A stretch of DNA of 64,000 nt from Cupriavidus basilensis (GTDB taxonomy: Bacteria; Pseudomonadota; Gammaproteobacteria; Burkholderiales; Burkholderiaceae), in NCBI RefSeq assembly GCF_000876015.1, contig NZ_BBQM01000007.1, positions 124,001 to 188,000 on the forward strand, read 5' to 3'. Below the pieces are notes generated by a model. It had not been told where the DNA came from. It saw nothing but the letters and a program-made list of their open reading frames with translations, and did not search any database. The translations under genes and the position numbers were made by a program. Below are positions 25,284-34,439 of this stretch, piece after piece (positions within the stretch are counted from its first letter, which is position 1; every line of letters starts with the position of its first letter).

Positions 25284-28200
25284 GGGCGCGCTCCTACGGT
25301 CAGCCTTGCATTGGGTTGGGCGCCGAACACGTCCGGCGCGTACATCGCTTCCACGCGCGTGGGCGGCAGCGCGAACTCGCCGGCGTTGTTCAGGCGCACC
25401 GTGTATTCGACGGTGGCGCTGCCGCGCGGCAGGTAGGCGTAGTACTCGCGGTAGGCCTGCTGCGTGCGCTCAGTGAAGGCCGGCCACGCGCCCGTGCGCC
25501 GCTGGCCGCGCGTGGCGATGTCCGAGTCGCGCCCGAGGCCGCTGCCGAGAATGGTGGCGCCGGCGGGAACGGGGTCGCTCACCACCACCCAGGTCATGTC
25601 GGCCTGCGCGTCGACCTGCAGCGTCACGCGGTAGGTATCGCCGCGCGACCACTTGCCCGCCACCGCCTGCTCCACCGGCGTCACGCTGCGCGTGATGCGG
25701 TAGCCGGCCGCGAGCGGCGCGGCCAGCGGCACCGCCGCCAGCGCGCGCACCGTGGCCCACGGCCGCCCGGCGCCCTGCTGGTCGGCGCGCAAGGTGGCGG
25801 TGCCGTCCTGCGGCCACGGCAGGCTCACGCTGCCCACGGCCACGCCGTCGCGGCTGGCCGCGCGCGCCCACTCGAACGCGCGCGTGGCGTCCGGCACGCC
25901 TTCCAGCGCCACGCGCGTGGCGCCGGCCACCGGCGTCTTCTCGAAGGCCTGCGCGAAACGCGCCACCGCCAGCGCGCCCCACGCGTTGGCGGTGGTGGTG
26001 CCCCACGCGCCGCGCACCTGCCGGCCCAGCAGGCCGGCGGCGAGCTGCGCGGCCTCGTCCTTCCAGCCGGGCAGGTCAAGCGACAGCGCCAGCAGCCGCG
26101 CGGCGTTGAGATCGACGCCGCTCATCAGCCACCACCAGTTGTCCTCGCGCTCGGTGGAGAACGCCAGGCGCGTGCCCTGCACGGTCAGGCGCGCGCGCAG
26201 GATCTGCTGCGCCTGCGCGAGGCGCGCCTCGCGCTGCGGGATGTCGTGCACGCGGCTCAGCAGCGCGATCCAGTCGAGCAAGGCGGAGGTGGGCCACTGC
26301 TGCGGCAGGATCTGGATCGCGCCGAGCATGCGCGCCTGCGCGTGGCCGCTGCGCGAGAGCGCCTCGAGCGCGGCCAGCTTGCGCACTTCCAGGTCCTGCG
26401 TGGGCGCCCAGCGCTCGCGCTTGATGCGGCCCTCGACGAAGGCCGCGAGGCCGCTCTCCATGCGCGCGCGGGTCTCGTCGGGCAGGCGCAGCGGCAGGCC
26501 CGCGCGCACCGCCTCGTCCGACAGCGCGAGCAGGTAGGCGGTGAGCACCTCGCTGCCGGCGGCGTCGTTCTGCAGCGGGAAATACGCCGCCAGCCCGTCA
26601 TCGTCGAGATAGCCCGGCAGCTGCGCCGTGAGCGCGCTCCACTGCGCGGCGTCGCCGAGGCCCACCGCGCGCGAGGCGCGCTGCTCCAGGCACGAGAACG
26701 GATAGTCGCGGAACCACGCGCGCACGCCGGGCATACCGCCCGCGAGCGACGCCTGCAGGTCGACCTGCAGGCCGCCGCGCGGCCGGCCCGCGGCGTCGGC
26801 CAGCGCGCCCTGCGGCGCGCGCACCGGCACCGCCAGCGCGGGCGCGAGCTGCGCCAGCGTGGCCTGCTGCACCGCGAGCGGCACCGCCGGCACCAGTTGC
26901 TGCGCGAGCCTGACGCGGTCGGCCGCGCCGCCCTTGCCCTGCTCGCCGGCCTCCACTTCCCACTGCACGGTGCCTTCCTGCGCGAACGCGCCCGCGGGCA
27001 GCAGCGGCGCGCTCACGTCCCAGCCGATCTCGCGCGACGCGCCGGCCGGGATCTCCACCGTCTGCGCCGGCAATGCCGGCGCCGTCTGTTGCGCGGATTG
27101 CGAAGGCCCGCCCATGCGCGCCACCGCCTGCACCGTCATCGCCCGCTGCGTGGCATTGCGCAGCGTGAACATGGCGCGGTAGCGGTCTTCCTCGCGCACC
27201 AGCGGCGGCAGGCCGGAGATCAGCTGCAGGTCCTGCGTGGCGGCCACGGTGGCGCTGCCGCTGCCGAAGCGGCTCACGCCGAGGTCGGCCACGGCGACGA
27301 TGCGAAAGCGCGTGAGCGAATCGTTGAGCGGCACCGTCAGCGTGGCGCGCCCGGCGCCGTCGAGCGGCACGCGCGGGTTCCACAGCAGCAGCGTGTCGAA
27401 CAGCTCGCGCGTGGGGCTCTTGCCGCCGCCCCCGCCAGCCGGCACCGCCTTGCGGCCATAGTGCCGGCGGCCGACGATCTCCATCTGCGCGGTGGCGGTC
27501 TCCACGCCGTAGGCGCGCCGCCGCAGCATGGCATCGAGCAGGTCCCAGCTGGTGTTGGGCATCAGCTCGAGCAGAGCCTCGTCCACCGCGGCCAGCGCGA
27601 CTTCGCCGCTGGCCGCGGGCTTGCCGTCGGGCAGCGTCACCTGCACCACCACCTGGGCCTTGCCGCGCACCGGATAGCTGGCCTTGTCGGGCGTCACCTT
27701 CACGTCCAGGCGATAGCCTTCGTCGCCGACGCGGATCTCCGCCAGGCCGAGGCGGAAGGCCGGTTTGGACAGGTCGACCAGCGCGCTCGGCGCGGCGTAT
27801 TCGCGGCCTTCGCTGCGGAAGGCCTGCCACCATGCGAGCGGCTGGCGCCAGCCCCAGGTGAAGAACGAATACCACGGCACCTCGCGCAGCCGCCCGCGCA
27901 GCGCCAGCACCGAGACGTACACGTTCGGCCCCCACTCCGGCCTGACCTTGACGCGCACGGTCGGGTCGCGCCCGTCGAGCTCGACCACGCTGGCTTCCAG
28001 CACGCCTTCGCGCTCCACCGACACCAGCGCGGTGGCATGGCGGAACGGCATGCGCACCTGGAACACGGCGGTCTCGCCCGGCGCGTAGGCCTTCTTCTCG
28101 GGCAGCAGGTCGATGCGGTCGTTGTTCTCGCCGCCGAACCACAGCTCGCCCTGGCGCGTGACCCACACGCTGGTGGCGGCCTGCGACATGCGCCCGGCGT

Positions 28201-31200
28201 TGTCGCGCGCCTGCGCCACCAGCTCGACCTCGCCGGCCTCGGGCAGCGCCACCTCGCATTGCATGCGGCCCCGCGCGTCGGTGCGGCCTTCGCAGACGCT
28301 GCCGAGGTCGCGCGTCTGGCTGCTGTTGTCGTAGCGGTAGAAGCCGCCCACCACGCGCTTGCGCACCGAGGTGGTGGTGCGCAGCAGCGCGCGCACGGCG
28401 ACCGGCGCGTCGGCCTGCGGGCGGCCCTGGGTGTCGAGCACGAGGCCGTTGACCTTGAGCTTCTGCCTGACCGACACCCAGTTCTCGGCGCGGATGCCCG
28501 CCACCACCGCCGCCGGCCACAGCGGCACGGTCTGGCGCAGCGTCTGGATCTCGCCGTTGGGGTCGGCGAAGCCGGTTTCCACCACGAGGTCCCTGGGCGC
28601 GTCCACGCGCGGCAGGTTCTTGAGCGTGAGCGCGCCGCCGCCGTTCTTGTCGAGCCTGAGCGGCAGCTTGTCGGCGACCAGCTTCTGGCCGTCGTCGCGC
28701 GCGGCGCCGTCCTCGCTCTCGTCCTCGTCGCCGGAGGACGGCTCGCCGCCCTTGCGCTGCGGGCGCGGCGGCGCGAAGGCGTAGTCGCCGTAGTCGGCGA
28801 AGCTCACGGACTTGCCGCGCAGCAGCGCCGACACCTGCACCGGCAGGCCCGCCGCGCCACCGCCCGACACGTAGTGCACTTCCAGGTCGAGCGGCACCTC
28901 GGCCGGCGCCACCAGCGCGCCGCCGCCGCCGGCCTTGAGCGTGCCGGCCAGCACCGGCAGGCGGAACGCCTCGACGCGGAAGCTGCCGCTGTCGAACGTG
29001 CGCTCGCGCGCATCGCTGAACGACACCGTGTAGACGCCCAGCTTGGCCGCCGCCGGCACCGCGAAGGCGCTCTCGGCGCTGCGCCCGCCGGTGGCGGTGG
29101 TCCGCCACCGCACCGGCTGCTCGTAGGTCTGCCCGCTGCCCTCGTGGCGGATCACCATCTTGCCGGGCATGGCCTCGTCGCCCGACGGCAGCGCGAAACC
29201 GTTCGCGGTCTCGGTGCGGATCAGGTGCTTCATCGACACGGTCTCGCCGGCGCGCAGCAGCGTGCGGTCGAACACGGTGGCGATGCGCACGTCGGGCGTG
29301 GCGCTGGTGTCGGTGGGCACGTTGAAGCGCCAGCTTTCGATGCCCTGGTTCCAGCCGGACATGACGAAGGCCATGTCGGCCTGGCCGCGCGCCTGCGGGT
29401 GGTCGGCGCCGATGCGCGCGGAGACGAAATAGCCGGACAGGCCGGTGTCGCCGCAGTCGCGCTCGCGCGCGTCCTCGACCGCGCCGAAGCTGGCCAGCCC
29501 GGCGGCGTCGGTGCGCGCCGAGGCCAGCAGGCGGCCGCCGCAGTCGCGCAGCGCCACCGCGGCGTTGGCCACCGGCTTGCCGTCGTCGAGCGTCGTGACC
29601 CAGGCCAGCGCGGTCATCTTGCCGGGGCCGCGCGCGAGCTTGAAATGCACGCCGAGGTTGGTCACCAGCGCGGCGGTGCGCACGTACATCGGCGCCTGCC
29701 GGCCGAGCAGCGCCTCGCCCAGCATCGGCGAGGCGATCTCCACCACGTGGAAGCCGGCCTCGGGCAGCGGAATGCCGACCACCTCGAACGGGCGCGGCGC
29801 CTTGCCGCCGGGGTCGGACAACTGCGGGATGGCGAGCTTGCGCGCGCCGGGCACGCCCTCGAGCAGCGACACCGAGCGCGTTTCGATGGCGGGCGCGTTG
29901 CGCGGGTTGACGACGTCGCCGGGCGCGCGGCCGGCCAGGATGGCGTCGAGCTCGCCGCGGGTCCAGGCGCTTTCGTGCAGGCGGCGCACCAGCGCGTACC
30001 AGCGCAGCACCGCGCCGTCGTCGTCCACCTTGAGCCGGCGCACGGTGCCGGCCTGGGCGCGCACGCCGAGCGCGGGCAGGTCGGCCTCGACGTTGCGCAG
30101 CGTGACCGGCAGCAGCGCCGGATAGTCGGCCGGCGCGCGGCCCTTGGGCAGTTCGCCGAAGCGCTCCAGCACGCCGAACGGCGCGGCCGGAAACTTCGCC
30201 AGCGGCGGCATGGCGGCGGTGGCGAACTTGAGCGGGAACAGGTCCGCGTTGGCCAGCGCGCGGCCGCTGTCGTCCTTCAGGCCCGCGGGCACCGACAGCG
30301 TGAATTCGGTCTTCTCGGCAAACGGCGGCGCGAAGGTGACGCTGCCGACCGGCGCGTCGCGCGCGGCGCCGGGCTCGAACTGCGGCGCGCGCGGGCCCTT
30401 GGGGGTGTTCAGCACGATGTGCTCGGCGTCCTTGCGCGAGATCGGCGCCGAGAACGACAGCGACACCGGCCGCAGCGGCGTGCACGGCGACTGCGCGCGC
30501 TCGCGCTCGCACGAGAAGCTGGCGGTGAAGGGCTCGCGCACGGTGTAGTCGAAGCGGCGCTCGTCGCGCGTGGCCACGCCGGACGGCGTGGCGATGCCGC
30601 CGCCCAGCACCAGCTGCATGCGCGCGCCGGCGGGCAGGCGCTGCTGGCACGTCAGCAGGTGCACGGTGTCGGCCTGCTCCGCCTTGAGCTTCCAGCGCAG
30701 CGCGGCCAGCACGGCCTCGCGCTCCTGGCCGCCGAGCAGCCGCACCGGGATGCGCTCGCCCAGGCCCTGCGCCTGGCACCACGCGGCCGCGCGCACCGAA
30801 TCGGGCGTGGCCGCGCCGTTGAAGCGCAGCGCGAAGACCTGCTCTTCCTCGATCTCGCCGCCGGCCGGGCGCGCCGACACCACCGCCGGTCCGCCGGTCT
30901 CGAAACGGTATTCCGGCTTGCCGGCGTAGGCCTTGCCGGCCTCGCTCCGGAGGCCGGCCGCGATGCGCACCGCGCATCTGACGCCGGGCGGCAGGTCGCG
31001 CGTGAAATCGAACACCCAGTTGCGCGCATCGACCCAGCGCGCGTGGCCCTCGACGGCCGCGCCGCTGCACGACACGGCGGCGGGCGCGGCGGCCTGCGCG
31101 TCGCCGAGCGGCACCATCGCTTCATCGAAGCGGATCGCCACCTGCCGCACGCGCGCGGCCTCGCCCTCGGGCGAGAAGCGGACCACCTGCGCGGCCTGCG

Positions 31201-31306
31201 CCACGCCCGGCAGCAGCGCCGCCAGGGCACCCGCCAATGCCAGCGCGGCAGCCTGCCAGCGCCCGCGCTGCGCGCGCCTGCCAATCCGAGCGACGATCTG
31301 CGTCAT
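25280..31306 (-). CDS. yfhM: Bacterial alpha-2-macroglobulin with intact CLEQ thioester motif
   Basis: 2008-residue periplasmic protease-trap, larger than the E. coli homologue (about 1650 aa). Signal peptide ALALAGALAALLPGVAQA ends about residue 30 and lacks a lipobox Cys, so this one is probably soluble rather than a lipoprotein. N-terminal macroglobulin domains, a central bait/A2M region (KSPTRELFDTLLLWNPRV, LNDSLTRFRIVAVAD), and the thioester motif CLEQ at residues 1539-1542 (FSCLEQRASRAV), followed by an alpha-alpha toroid-like thioester domain and a C-terminal beta domain. The start at 31306 has AGGGGAC upstream. It is first in the coupled operon with the YhhN-like gene and pbpC, so it likely protects the cell wall against foreign proteases while PBP1C repairs it. 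Confidence 0.93.
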   Translation of the reverse strand: MTQIVARIGRRAQRGRWQAAALALAGALAALLPGVAQAAQVVRFSPEGEAARVRQVAIRFDEAMVPLGDAQAAAPAAVSCSGAAVEGHARWVDARNWVFDFTRDLPPGVRCAVRIAAGLRSEAGKAYAGKPEYRFETGGPAVVSARPAGGEIEEEQVFALRFNGAATPDSVRAAAWCQAQGLGERIPVRLLGGQEREAVLAALRWKLKAEQADTVHLLTCQQRLPAGARMQLVLGGGIATPSGVATRDERRFDYTVREPFTASFSCERERAQSPCTPLRPVSLSFSAPISRKDAEHIVLNTPKGPRAPQFEPGAARDAPVGSVTFAPPFAEKTEFTLSVPAGLKDDSGRALANADLFPLKFATAAMPPLAKFPAAPFGVLERFGELPKGRAPADYPALLPVTLRNVEADLPALGVRAQAGTVRRLKVDDDGAVLRWYALVRRLHESAWTRGELDAILAGRAPGDVVNPRNAPAIETRSVSLLEGVPGARKLAIPQLSDPGGKAPRPFEVVGIPLPEAGFHVVEIASPMLGEALLGRQAPMYVRTAALVTNLGVHFKLARGPGKMTALAWVTTLDDGKPVANAAVALRDCGGRLLASARTDAAGLASFGAVEDARERDCGDTGLSGYFVSARIGADHPQARGQADMAFVMSGWNQGIESWRFNVPTDTSATPDVRIATVFDRTLLRAGETVSMKHLIRTETANGFALPSGDEAMPGKMVIRHEGSGQTYEQPVRWRTTATGGRSAESAFAVPAAAKLGVYTVSFSDARERTFDSGSFRVEAFRLPVLAGTLKAGGGGALVAPAEVPLDLEVHYVSGGGAAGLPVQVSALLRGKSVSFADYGDYAFAPPRPQRKGGEPSSGDEDESEDGAARDDGQKLVADKLPLRLDKNGGGALTLKNLPRVDAPRDLVVETGFADPNGEIQTLRQTVPLWPAAVVAGIRAENWVSVRQKLKVNGLVLDTQGRPQADAPVAVRALLRTTTSVRKRVVGGFYRYDNSSQTRDLGSVCEGRTDARGRMQCEVALPEAGEVELVAQARDNAGRMSQAATSVWVTRQGELWFGGENNDRIDLLPEKKAYAPGETAVFQVRMPFRHATALVSVEREGVLEASVVELDGRDPTVRVKVRPEWGPNVYVSVLALRGRLREVPWYSFFTWGWRQPLAWWQAFRSEGREYAAPSALVDLSKPAFRLGLAEIRVGDEGYRLDVKVTPDKASYPVRGKAQVVVQVTLPDGKPAASGEVALAAVDEALLELMPNTSWDLLDAMLRRRAYGVETATAQMEIVGRRHYGRKAVPAGGGGGKSPTRELFDTLLLWNPRVPLDGAGRATLTVPLNDSLTRFRIVAVADLGVSRFGSGSATVAATQDLQLISGLPPLVREEDRYRAMFTLRNATQRAMTVQAVARMGGPSQSAQQTAPALPAQTVEIPAGASREIGWDVSAPLLPAGAFAQEGTVQWEVEAGEQGKGGAADRVRLAQQLVPAVPLAVQQATLAQLAPALAVPVRAPQGALADAAGRPRGGLQVDLQASLAGGMPGVRAWFRDYPFSCLEQRASRAVGLGDAAQWSALTAQLPGYLDDDGLAAYFPLQNDAAGSEVLTAYLLALSDEAVRAGLPLRLPDETRARMESGLAAFVEGRIKRERWAPTQDLEVRKLAALEALSRSGHAQARMLGAIQILPQQWPTSALLDWIALLSRVHDIPQREARLAQAQQILRARLTVQGTRLAFSTEREDNWWWLMSGVDLNAARLLALSLDLPGWKDEAAQLAAGLLGRQVRGAWGTTTANAWGALAVARFAQAFEKTPVAGATRVALEGVPDATRAFEWARAASRDGVAVGSVSLPWPQDGTATLRADQQGAGRPWATVRALAAVPLAAPLAAGYRITRSVTPVEQAVAGKWSRGDTYRVTLQVDAQADMTWVVVSDPVPAGATILGSGLGRDSDIATRGQRRTGAWPAFTERTQQAYREYYAYLPRGSATVEYTVRLNNAGEFALPPTRVEAMYAPDVFGAQPNARLTVGARP

Positions 31307-31437
31307 CCTGTCCCCTTCCGTTTGCGGCACCGGGCGAGGGTGACATGCGCCGATGGCAAGTGCAAGTAGGCGCACGTCGGCGCGGCACCGACGCGGCATT
31401 GGCGCGACATTGAGGCGACAGCGGCAGCCCGCGCGCG

Positions 31438-31911
31438 CTAGCGCAGGTGCGACAGCGGCAGCGGCCCGTCGCGCTTGAGCGCGGTCAGCACGATGTTGGA
31501 GCGCACGCTCTCCACGCCGGGCACGCGCATCAGCTTCTTCATGGTGAACTCGGCCAGCGTGGGCAGGTCCGGCACCATGATGCGCAGCAGGTAGTCGGCC
31601 TCGCCGGCCACCGAGTAGCACTCCTGCACTTCCTCGAGCAGCAGGATGTCCTCGCGGAAGCGCTCGACGATGGTGTCGCCGTGGTGGGCCAGCTTGACGC
31701 TGGTGAAGACCAGCACGCCGAGGCCGAGCAGCGGCGGCGACAGCACCACGCGGTAGCCGGTGATGACGCCGTCGGCCTCCAGCCGCGCCAGCCGCCGGCC
31801 GATCTGGCTGGGCGACAGGTGGATGCGCTCGGCCAGTTGCTGGTGGGTGGAGCGGCCGTCGGTCTGCAGCGCCGCCAGCAGCGCGAGATCGAATGGATCG
31901 AGATTGAGCAT
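31438..31911 (-). CDS. Lrp/AsnC-family transcriptional regulator
   Basis: 157 residues. N-terminal helix-turn-helix ([47 protein letters not shown]) and a C-terminal RAM/AsnC ligand-binding domain with EVQECYSVAGEADYLLRIMVPDL. Divergent from phhA with 203 bases between start codons, so it very likely controls phenylalanine catabolism; Phe, Tyr or another amino acid would be the effector. No strong ribosome-binding site precedes the ATG at 31911, but the HTH begins within a few residues. Confidence 0.88.
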   Translation of the reverse strand: MLNLDPFDLALLAALQTDGRSTHQQLAERIHLSPSQIGRRLARLEADGVITGYRVVLSPPLLGLGVLVFTSVKLAHHGDTIVERFREDILLLEEVQECYSVAGEADYLLRIMVPDLPTLAEFTMKKLMRVPGVESVRSNIVLTALKRDGPLPLSHLR

Positions 31912-32114
31912 GGTGGGTTCGCCTTGGGAATCGTGTCGCGGGCAGCGTATCGGGGGGCATGGGGGGCGGTCCGGCCACGCGCGCATGTTTTCCGCAGACA
32001 ATAACAAATTCCTGCGGTTTATGTGCATTACAAAACCAAAACAGGCCGTTTTCGCGGGCCGCTTGCAGCGTCTGCTCGCTAAACTGTGCGGTAAATCTGC
32101 AGGAGATACCGCAC
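31912..32114. promoter_or_regulatory. Shared regulatory region of the Lrp-type gene and phhA
   Basis: 203-base gap between divergent genes. An AT-rich stretch at about 31987-32050 (CAGACAATAACAAATTCCTG ... CATTACAAAACCAAAACAGG) contrasts with the GC-rich surroundings and is the likely site for Lrp-type binding and both promoters. phhA has a clear AGGAGA eight bases before its ATG. Exact -10/-35 not called. Confidence 0.5.
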
Positions 32115-33059
32115 ATGGAAGCCACCGCGATCCGCCAGCCCGAAGATGCCGCCGCGCCGCCCGCCTTTGCCGGCACGCTGACCGACAAGCTCAGGGAACA
32201 GTTCGACGCCGGCCTGCTGTCGGGCCAGGCGCTGCGCGACGACTTCACCATCGAGCAGCCGCTGGAGCGCTATACCGAGACCGACCACGCGGTGTGGCGC
32301 CAGCTCTACGAGCGCCAGTCCTCGATGCTGCGCGGGCGCGTCTGCGACGAATTCCTCGAAGGCCTGTCCGCGCTCGGCATGGCGCACGACCGCGTGCCCA
32401 GCTTCGCCCGCCTCAACGAAACGCTGATGCGCGCCACCGGCTGGCAGGTGGTGGCCGTGCCCGGGCTGGTGCCCGACGAAGTCTTCTTCGAGCACCTGGC
32501 CAACCGGCGCTTCCCCGCGAGCTGGTGGATGCGCAAGCCCGAGCAGCTCGACTACCTGCAGGAGCCCGACTGCTTCCACGACGTGTTCGGCCACGTGCCG
32601 CTGCTGATCAACCCGGTCTTCGCCAACTACATGGAAGCCTACGGCAAGGGCGGGCTCAAGGCCGCCTCGCTGGGCGCGCTGGACATGCTCGCGCGGCTGT
32701 ACTGGTACACGGTGGAGTTCGGCCTGATCCGCACGCCGGCCGGGCTGCGCATCTACGGCGCGGGCATCCTGTCGAGCCAGGGCGAGTCGGTCTACAGCCT
32801 GGACTCGGCCAGCCCCAACCGCATTGGCTTCGACGTGCGCCGCATCATGCGCACGCGCTACCGCATCGACACCTTCCAGAAGACCTACTTCGTGATCGAC
32901 GACTTCGCGCAGCTGTTCGACGGCACGCGCCCGGATTTCGCGCCGCTCTACGCGGCGCTGCGCGGGCTGCCCACGCTCGGCGCCGGCGACGTGGCGCCCG
33001 GCGACCTCGTGCTCAACCGCGGCAGCCGCGAAGGCTGGGCCGACAGCGACGACATCTGA
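32115..33059 (+). CDS. phhA: Phenylalanine-4-hydroxylase (monooxygenase)
   Basis: 314 residues. Iron ligands are His155 and His160 (HDVFGH) and Glu201 (VEFG); pterin-binding residues lie in LYWYTVEFGLIRTPAGLRIYGAGILSS. N-terminal extension of about 20 residues before the catalytic domain lacks the ACT domain of mammalian enzymes, as in Chromobacterium and Pseudomonas homologues. It converts Phe to Tyr using tetrahydrobiopterin-type cofactor, and phhB downstream regenerates the cofactor. AGGAGA ribosome-binding site eight bases ahead of ATG. Transcribed away from the Lrp gene. Confidence 0.95.
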   Translation: MEATAIRQPEDAAAPPAFAGTLTDKLREQFDAGLLSGQALRDDFTIEQPLERYTETDHAVWRQLYERQSSMLRGRVCDEFLEGLSALGMAHDRVPSFARLNETLMRATGWQVVAVPGLVPDEVFFEHLANRRFPASWWMRKPEQLDYLQEPDCFHDVFGHVPLLINPVFANYMEAYGKGGLKAASLGALDMLARLYWYTVEFGLIRTPAGLRIYGAGILSSQGESVYSLDSASPNRIGFDVRRIMRTRYRIDTFQKTYFVIDDFAQLFDGTRPDFAPLYAALRGLPTLGAGDVAPGDLVLNRGSREGWADSDDI

Positions 33060-33206
33060 GCGCGCCGCCACTCACGCCCGCGCCCGCCCCGGGCGCTTTG
33101 TGAAACAATGCCCGCATGCCCCGCAGCAGCGCTCGCCACCGGGCGCCGTGGCGGCAGCGGCCGGCATTGCGCCCGTCCCGTTCCCATCCACACCATCGAG
33201 CCCATC

Positions 33207-33524
33207 ATGTCCCCTGCGCCCCTCGTGCCACTTTCGCCGGAAGAACGCGCGCCGCTGCTGGCCGGCCTGCCCGGCTGGCAACCCGTCGAGGACCGCGACG
33301 CGATCCGCAAGCGCTTCACCTTCGCCGACTTCAACGCCGCGTTCGCCTTCATGACGCGCGTGGCGCTGGCCGCCGAGAAAGCCGACCACCATCCCGAGTG
33401 GTTCAACGTCTACAACCGCGTCGACATCACCCTGTCCACGCACGACGCCAACGGCCTGACCCGGCGCGACATCGACCTGGCCGGGTTCATCGAGCGCGCG
33501 GCCGCAACGCTGGCCAGGCCGTAA
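33207..33524 (+). CDS. phhB: Pterin-4a-carbinolamine dehydratase
   Basis: 105 residues; conserved [32 protein letters not shown] includes the active-site His pair and the DHH-P-E-W motif of PCD/DCoH proteins. Recycles the pterin formed by phenylalanine hydroxylase. It lies 147 bases after phhA, so likely on the same message although the gap could hold a second promoter. Its start at 33207 ([18 protein letters not shown]) agrees with family length; longer readings run back into the gap without support. Confidence 0.93.
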   Translation: MSPAPLVPLSPEERAPLLAGLPGWQPVEDRDAIRKRFTFADFNAAFAFMTRVALAAEKADHHPEWFNVYNRVDITLSTHDANGLTRRDIDLAGFIERAAATLARP

Positions 33525-33683
33525 GGCCCGGCGCCCGCTGTAGGGAAACCGAAAGGTCCGCAAAGGCGCCGGCCTGTACAATTGGCGCCTGAGCGCCCGC
33601 CGCCGCCATTGCGGCGGCCGCGTTCCGCGTTCCTGCCCTGATCCGCCCTTGACCCGTTTCTTTCCCGGATTCCCCCTGCTGCC

Positions 33684-34388
33684 ATGCGTATCCTTCTGAT
33701 CGAGGACGATCGCCAGATCGCCAGTGGCGTCGAAGCCGGCCTGTCGCAGGCCGGCCACCAGGTGCGCGTGGTGCACGATGGCGTCTACGCCACCGAGCAC
33801 CTGCTGCGCGAACAGCACGACCTGGTGATACTCGACCTGGGCCTGCCCGGCATCGATGGCATGACGCTGCTGGCGCGCTACCGCGCCCGCAACCGCACCA
33901 CGCCGGTCATCATCCTCACCGCGCGCGACGAGCTCGAAGACAAGCTCTCCGGCCTGAACGCCGGCGCCGACGACTACCTGGTCAAGCCCTTCGCGCTGCC
34001 CGAGCTGGAAGCGCGCGTGCGCGTGCTGCTGCGCCGCAGCCAGCACGGCGAGGCCGCGCCCGAGCGCGACGTGCGCCTGGGCCGGCTGCGGCTGTCGGGC
34101 AACGACCGCCGCATGTTCATCGACGGCAAGCCGCTGGAGCTGTCGCCGCGCGAGTTCGCCGTGCTGGAGCTGCTGCTGCAGCGCCAGGGCCGCGTGGTCA
34201 GCAAGGCGCAGCTGCAGGACCACCTCGCCACCTTCGCGCATCCGGCCGGCGAAGGCGGCGACACCGTGGGCGACACCGCCATCGAGGTCTACGTGCACCG
34301 CGTGCGCAAGAAGCTCGAGGAAAGCGACGTGGAGATCGTCACCGTGCGCGGCTTCGGCTACCTGCTGCAGATCCGCGCCGGCGCCTGA
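33684..34388 (+). CDS. OmpR-family response regulator
   Basis: 234 residues. Receiver domain with acidic pair E7-D8-D9, phospho-acceptor Asp51 (LVILDLGLPG), T-Ala signal and Lys in DYLVKPF; C-terminal winged helix with LSPREFAVLELLLQRQGRVVSKAQL and RVRKKLEESDVEIVTVRGFGYLL. Resembles TctD/QseB-type regulators. 52 bases before the partner kinase, same strand. Target genes not evident; tctC-like genes are not in the window, so its signal is open. Confidence 0.9.
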   Translation: MRILLIEDDRQIASGVEAGLSQAGHQVRVVHDGVYATEHLLREQHDLVILDLGLPGIDGMTLLARYRARNRTTPVIILTARDELEDKLSGLNAGADDYLVKPFALPELEARVRVLLRRSQHGEAAPERDVRLGRLRLSGNDRRMFIDGKPLELSPREFAVLELLLQRQGRVVSKAQLQDHLATFAHPAGEGGDTVGDTAIEVYVHRVRKKLEESDVEIVTVRGFGYLLQIRAGA

Positions 34389-34439
34389 CGCCGCGCGCCC
34401 GGCCAGCCAGCCGCCCGCCCCAGTCCAGCCCAGCCCGCC

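Noticed and set aside
25316..31369. Plus-strand open frame of about 2017 codons opposite the alpha-2-macroglobulin gene
   Set aside because: Mirror frame of the real gene; composition is His/Arg/Gln-biased and no start signal or domain is seen.
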